Below are positions 60,578 through 64,000 of a DNA stretch of 64,000 nucleotides, piece by piece. A model generated the notes under the pieces. That model was not told the origin of the DNA. It did not search any database and worked only from the letters and a program-made list of their open reading frames with translations. How positions within the stretch are numbered: the stretch's first letter is position 1; every line of letters begins with the position of its first letter. The stretch lies in contig JAIBCL010000003.1 in NCBI GenBank assembly GCA_019694165.1, forward strand, positions 124,001-188,000. The letters run 5' to 3'. The position numbers and the translations under genes are program-made. Source of the DNA: Verrucomicrobiaceae bacterium (GTDB taxonomy: Bacteria > Verrucomicrobiota > Verrucomicrobiia > Verrucomicrobiales > Verrucomicrobiaceae).

Positions 60578-61747
60578 ATGAAACACCTTAAGAAACCCCG
60601 AACCCCCAAGACACACATGAAAAAGCCCAAGCTCCTCACCAACCTCATGGGCGGTGAAAAACGCCGCCATCACGTCACCGCCTTCATCACCCAGGAGGGC
60701 GACTGGAACCGGCAGGAACCCAACACCGGATTCGCGCGCGTCTTCATCGCGATGCTGATCCTGCATGTGTTCATCATCGGCGGCATCATACTCTCCGACT
60801 TCCGCGGCAGCTCGAAACCCGTGCCACGCGCGCCCGCGGTGACTGCCGCGATGCTCACGAAGTCCAGCGCCGAGCTGAGCGCCTCGCACACCCCGCCGGC
60901 AGCTTCGCCCGGAAGCAGTGACGATGCGAACTACGAGAAGTACACCGTCGCCTCCGGCGATTCGTTGCCGACGATCGTCGCCCGCTTCGGCGTGGACAAG
61001 GACGAGTTCGTCCAGCTCAACCACCTCGACCAGGGCGGCGGCTTCTCCGCAGGCACCGTGCTGCTCATTCCGAACCGGAAGGTGGCCGAGCCGATGCTGA
61101 TCACTGCGGCGCGCACCATGCCGGAGATCGGCGTGAAGCCGCCCTCGGATGACGCCCCGGCCACTACCTCAGCGACGACGACGGATGCGGCCGGGACGCC
61201 GCCACCTGCGGATGACGCTGCCGCAGTGGCGGCTGCCGCCCCGGACTCTGCTTCGACTTCGTCATCCACGTCCGGCACTGATACCGCCGCGCCGGCATCC
61301 GCCGCGGACAGCACGACGGCGCTCGTGCCTCTGCCAGAGATGCCCGCCGATTCTGTCGCGGTGCAGGAGCACACACAGGCCGACGCACCGCCGGAGACGG
61401 CCAAACCCGTGGAAAGCAAGACGGACACCGTGGCGAAGGAACCCGCGCGGCAAAAAAACACGTCGAAAAAAGTCGCGACCGCTGCGCCGGCTCCGAAGCC
61501 CGTGCCGCCACCCAGTGAGATGAAGTCACGCCCCATCACCAAGGCCGACTCGCCTCCGAAAGCGCAAAACAAGACCTCACCCGCCAAGGCCGCCGGAGGC
61601 ACGCACGTCCTGGCAAAGGGCGAGACCCTTTACCGCCTCTCCGGCATGTACGGCGTCTCCGTCGAAAGCCTCATGAAGGCCAACAACGTCAAAGACGCCG
61701 CGAAGCTCCGCGACGGCACCAAGCTCATCATCCCCGCGAAGAAGTGA
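60578..61747 (+). CDS. Membrane-anchored twin-LysM protein inside the dcw cluster
   Basis: A 389-residue protein immediately after murD. A basic head is followed by one membrane helix (about 57-76, RVFIAMLILHVFIIGGIIL). LysM domain 1 (about 111-156, YTVASGDSLPTIVARFG) and LysM domain 2 (about 345-388, VLAKGETLYRLSGMYGVS) are joined by a low-complexity Ala/Pro/Ser/Thr/Asp linker of about 185 residues. LysM binds peptidoglycan, so it probably links cell wall to divisome or marks septal wall. The first 13 residues derive from repeat-like DNA and ATG 60617 is an alternative start. Such a gene between murD and ftsW is not standard in dcw clusters. Confidence 0.85.
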   Translation: MKHLKKPRTPKTHMKKPKLLTNLMGGEKRRHHVTAFITQEGDWNRQEPNTGFARVFIAMLILHVFIIGGIILSDFRGSSKPVPRAPAVTAAMLTKSSAELSASHTPPAASPGSSDDANYEKYTVASGDSLPTIVARFGVDKDEFVQLNHLDQGGGFSAGTVLLIPNRKVAEPMLITAARTMPEIGVKPPSDDAPATTSATTTDAAGTPPPADDAAAVAAAAPDSASTSSSTSGTDTAAPASAADSTTALVPLPEMPADSVAVQEHTQADAPPETAKPVESKTDTVAKEPARQKNTSKKVATAAPAPKPVPPPSEMKSRPITKADSPPKAQNKTSPAKAAGGTHVLAKGETLYRLSGMYGVSVESLMKANNVKDAAKLRDGTKLIIPAKK

Positions 61748-61901
61748 CCGGGTGATGAGTGCCCGGCTGCGGGTCATGAGTGATGCGTGATGAATCCGCT
61801 CTGTCCGCGTTGCCTCATCCGCATCGTGGCTCGCCCTCACACCCGTCGCCGGTCTCCCGCTCCCTCCGACACTCTCGACCCCTGACCCATCCCCCGCTCC
61901 A
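61748..61901. other. Spacer between LysM gene and ftsW
   Basis: A 154-base gap in a cluster where most genes overlap. It has a GTGATGCGTGATGA-type mini-repeat (61780-61793), related to the murF segment, and several CCTCATCCG/CCGTC motifs. No promoter is clear. Confidence 0.4.
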
Positions 61902-63047
61902 ATGCGCAAAGTCCTCCCCCTGCTGCTCATTCTCGCCGTCTGTCTCCTCGTGGCTTTGGGGCTGACGATGCTGGCGAGCACCAGCTACTTTGTGAAGGAA
62001 TGCGGTGGCGAGCAATACTCCGCGTTGCAGAAGCAGATCATCAGCGCCGTCATCGGCGCGTGTGCGTGCGCGTTCTTCGCCCTGCTGAATTACCACCGGC
62101 TGCTCCGGTTTCGGTGGTGGCTGCTCGGTCTTTCGTGCGTGCCGCTCGTGCTGGTGCTGGTGCCAGGCATCGGCATCGAGATCAAGGGCGCCATGCGCTG
62201 GCTCCCGCTCGGTCCGTTCAATGTGCAGCCCTCCGAGTTCGCCAAGATCGCGCTGGCCATCGCTGTGGCCGGCTGGTTTGCCACCAACGAATCCGGGACG
62301 ACGACCATGAAGCGCGGCTTCCTCATCCCGGGCCTCATCATTGCGCTGCCCGTGGTGCTCATCGGCTGCGAGGTCGATCTCGGCAATGCCCTGCTCGCCG
62401 CCATGGTCGGTGCGGGCATCATGTTCGTGGCAGGCACGCGGCTGGTCTTTCTGTGCACCGTGCTCGGTGGCGCGGCCGCCTCTCTGACGGCGGCGGTGCA
62501 TTTCGTGCCAAACCGCCTGGAGCGCATCGCGGCGGTGTATCATCTGGAGCAATACAAGGACACATGGGGCCTCCAGCAGTGGATCTCGTCGCTGGCCTTC
62601 GGCTGCGGCGGCGTGGACGGCCGGGGACTCGGCGCCAGCCGCATGAAGCTGCACTACCTGCCCGAGTCGCACACCGACTTCATTTTTCCCATCGTCGGCG
62701 AGGAACTCGGCCTCTACGGCACGGCGGGCGCCGTCCTCATGTTCGTGCTCATCGTCCTCACCGGCATGTGCATGGCTGCGTACGCGCCCGACCGCTTTGG
62801 AAAGCTGCTCGGCTTCGCGCTCACGCTGATGCTCGGACTTGAGGCGCTGCTGAACATGGGCGTCACCACCGCACTGCTGCCAAACAAGGGCTTGCCTTTG
62901 CCGTTTGTCAGCTACGGTGGCTCCAGCATCGTCGCTGCCATGATCGCCGTCGGCATTCTCATCAACATCCATCGCCAGGGAGTCCACCTCAGCCGTGGCG
63001 ACCTGCCCGTCATCCGCAAAACCCGGCGCTGGACCCCCCAACTCTGA
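61902..63047 (+). CDS. ftsW: Septal peptidoglycan glycosyltransferase FtsW
   Basis: A 381-residue SEDS protein with ten membrane helices, starting at 61902. Diagnostic residues are MRWLPLGPFNVQPSEFAK, the DLGNALL segment, the LPESHTDFIFPIVGEELG block after the large loop, and the C-terminal LPFVSYGGSS. With FtsI it polymerises and cross-links septal glycan strands. The position between the LysM gene and murG matches the usual ftsW-murG order. Confidence 0.95.
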   Translation: MRKVLPLLLILAVCLLVALGLTMLASTSYFVKECGGEQYSALQKQIISAVIGACACAFFALLNYHRLLRFRWWLLGLSCVPLVLVLVPGIGIEIKGAMRWLPLGPFNVQPSEFAKIALAIAVAGWFATNESGTTTMKRGFLIPGLIIALPVVLIGCEVDLGNALLAAMVGAGIMFVAGTRLVFLCTVLGGAAASLTAAVHFVPNRLERIAAVYHLEQYKDTWGLQQWISSLAFGCGGVDGRGLGASRMKLHYLPESHTDFIFPIVGEELGLYGTAGAVLMFVLIVLTGMCMAAYAPDRFGKLLGFALTLMLGLEALLNMGVTTALLPNKGLPLPFVSYGGSSIVAAMIAVGILINIHRQGVHLSRGDLPVIRKTRRWTPQL

Positions 63048-63052
63048 CCGTC

Positions 63053-64000
63053 GTGGCGAAGGGCAAAAAGCAGCGGCTGCACGTCATCATCGCGTGCGGC
63101 GGCACCGGCGGGCATCTCTTTCCCGGCATCTCCGTCGGCGAGGTGCTCTCCGCGCGCGGGCACGATGTAACGCTGCTCATCAGCGAGAAGAAAATCGACA
63201 GCCTCGCCGCCTCCGGCCATCCGAACCTCAAGTTTGAGCGTCTGCCGTTTCTGGCGATGCCGAAACCGTGGTCGCCGAAGATGCTGTCGTTTCTCACCGG
63301 CACCTTCAAAGGCATGAACGCAGCGCGTGCCATCATCCGCGGGCATCAGGCGCAGGTCGTGCTCGGCATGGGAGGCTTCACCTCTCTCGCTCCCATCGTC
63401 GCCGGCCGGCGGGAAAAATGCCGCACCCTCATCCACGACTCCAACGCCGTGCCCGGCAAGGCCAACCGCCTCACCGCGAAATTCTGCGACGTCGTCCTCG
63501 TCGGCCTCGAAGCCTGCAAGGAACATTTCCCAAAACACCCCGATGTGCGCGTCGTCGGCACGCCCGTCCGCTCCAGCCTGCGCCAGAAGGTGAAGGACGA
63601 TCCGCACGCCTTCTTCAAGCTCGACAAGAAAAAGAAGACGCTCGTCGTCATGGGCGGCAGCCAGGGCGCGCGCGGCGTGAACCGCGTCGTGTGCATGGCG
63701 CTCGATCAGTTTGAAAAGCTCGGCATCCAGGTGCTTCACATCGCCGGTCCCACCGACTACGAAGAAGTACGCGACGCCTACGCGAAGCACCCGCTCCTTG
63801 CCCAGCACGTCGCCGCCTTCTGCCACCGAATGGAGCTGGCGTATCAGATCGCCGACCTCGCCATCGCCCGCTCCGGTGCCTCCACGCTCACGGAGCTGGC
63901 GTGGTTCGGCATCCCGAGCATCCTCGTCCCCTACCCCTTCGCCGCCGACGATCACCAGACGAAAAACGGCGTCATCTTCGAGAAAGCCGGAGCGGCGAAG
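63053..64000 (+). CDS. murG: UDP-GlcNAc:lipid I N-acetylglucosaminyltransferase, 3' truncated by the window
   Basis: The frame starts at GTG 63053, five bases after the ftsW stop, and is still open at the window end (316 codons). CGGTGGHLFPGISVGE at about 14-29, GMGGFTSLAP, HDSNAVPGKANR, the MGGSQGARGVN sugar-nucleotide loop, and RSGASTLTELAWFGIPSILVPYPFAADDHQ in outline are MurG signatures. It adds GlcNAc to lipid I, making lipid II on the cytoplasmic face. The remaining 40 or so residues lie outside the window. Confidence 0.95.
   Translation, partial: MAKGKKQRLHVIIACGGTGGHLFPGISVGEVLSARGHDVTLLISEKKIDSLAASGHPNLKFERLPFLAMPKPWSPKMLSFLTGTFKGMNAARAIIRGHQAQVVLGMGGFTSLAPIVAGRREKCRTLIHDSNAVPGKANRLTAKFCDVVLVGLEACKEHFPKHPDVRVVGTPVRSSLRQKVKDDPHAFFKLDKKKKTLVVMGGSQGARGVNRVVCMALDQFEKLGIQVLHIAGPTDYEEVRDAYAKHPLLAQHVAAFCHRMELAYQIADLAIARSGASTLTELAWFGIPSILVPYPFAADDHQTKNGVIFEKAGAAK

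Overview
The window looks like the chromosome of a free-living Verrucomicrobium/Prosthecobacter-type bacterium (phylum Verrucomicrobiota, PVC superphylum). The evidence is GC-rich coding sequence, two proteins with the planctomycete-type cytochrome/DUF1549/DUF1553 architecture, a DUF1501 protein, several exported sulfatases and SGNH (SASA) esterases, an ECF sigma factor of the Rhodopirellula/Verrucomicrobium type with a FecR-LamG partner, and a division and cell-wall (dcw) cluster of normal order. Recognisable Shine-Dalgarno boxes are scarce. Many starts are instead coupled to the preceding stop by ATGA or GTGA overlaps.

Layout. 1-9.7 kb: a plus-strand run of exported proteins. It holds a truncated beta-propeller protein, two SASA esterases (the second a tandem duplication with a degenerate second domain), a PDZ/DUF6288-like/HEAT protein, TspO, a prolyl oligopeptidase and a small membrane protein. 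9.9-14.3 kb: an exported protein of unknown function and a SWIM-SNF2 helicase. 14.3-14.7 kb: a palindromic repeat patch. 14.7-22.1 kb: ECF sigma, FecR-LamG, a DUF1549/DUF1553 cytochrome-like protein and DUF1501, with a minus-strand VapC/AbrB toxin-antitoxin pair lodged between the last two. 22.1-29.7 kb: an M48 metallopeptidase translationally coupled to a 1783-residue protein (kinase-like N-terminus, DUF4011-type region, SF1 helicase, restriction-endonuclease-like region, WGR), then a two-helix membrane protein. This is the best candidate here for an undescribed, possibly defensive, system. 29.7-40.5 kb: exported catabolism genes (two sulfatases, an esterase, a multidomain GH128-like protein, a GH2/GH5-like glycosidase) plus L-serine dehydratase. 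41.2-49.0 kb, minus strand: an outer-membrane-type protein, a membrane-anchored lipid-binding-like protein, a UbiA/DPPR-synthase-like prenyltransferase, a second DUF1549/LamG/DUF1553 protein and a GT-C glycosyltransferase. 49.2-51.6 kb: tRNA-Gln(TTG), a lipoprotein, a CHAD protein and riboflavin synthase. 51.9-64 kb: the dcw cluster rsmH-ftsL-ftsI-murE-murF-mraY-murD-(LysM protein)-ftsW-murG, with murG cut by the window end.

A second theme crosses the window. Short tandem or palindromic mini-repeats of the kind usually found between genes occur in frame inside coding regions. They lie in the same two linker positions of both DUF1549 proteins, as a 69-bp hairpin inside L-serine dehydratase, and probably in murF and in the linker before the WGR domain.

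Functionally, the window combines polysaccharide scavenging (sulfatases, esterases, glycosidases), envelope construction (dcw, UbiA, GT-C), DNA transactions or defence (SNF2, M48-helicase, toxin-antitoxin) and a sigma-factor-controlled PVC surface module. All family assignments come from reading motifs in the translated sequence; no database search was run.
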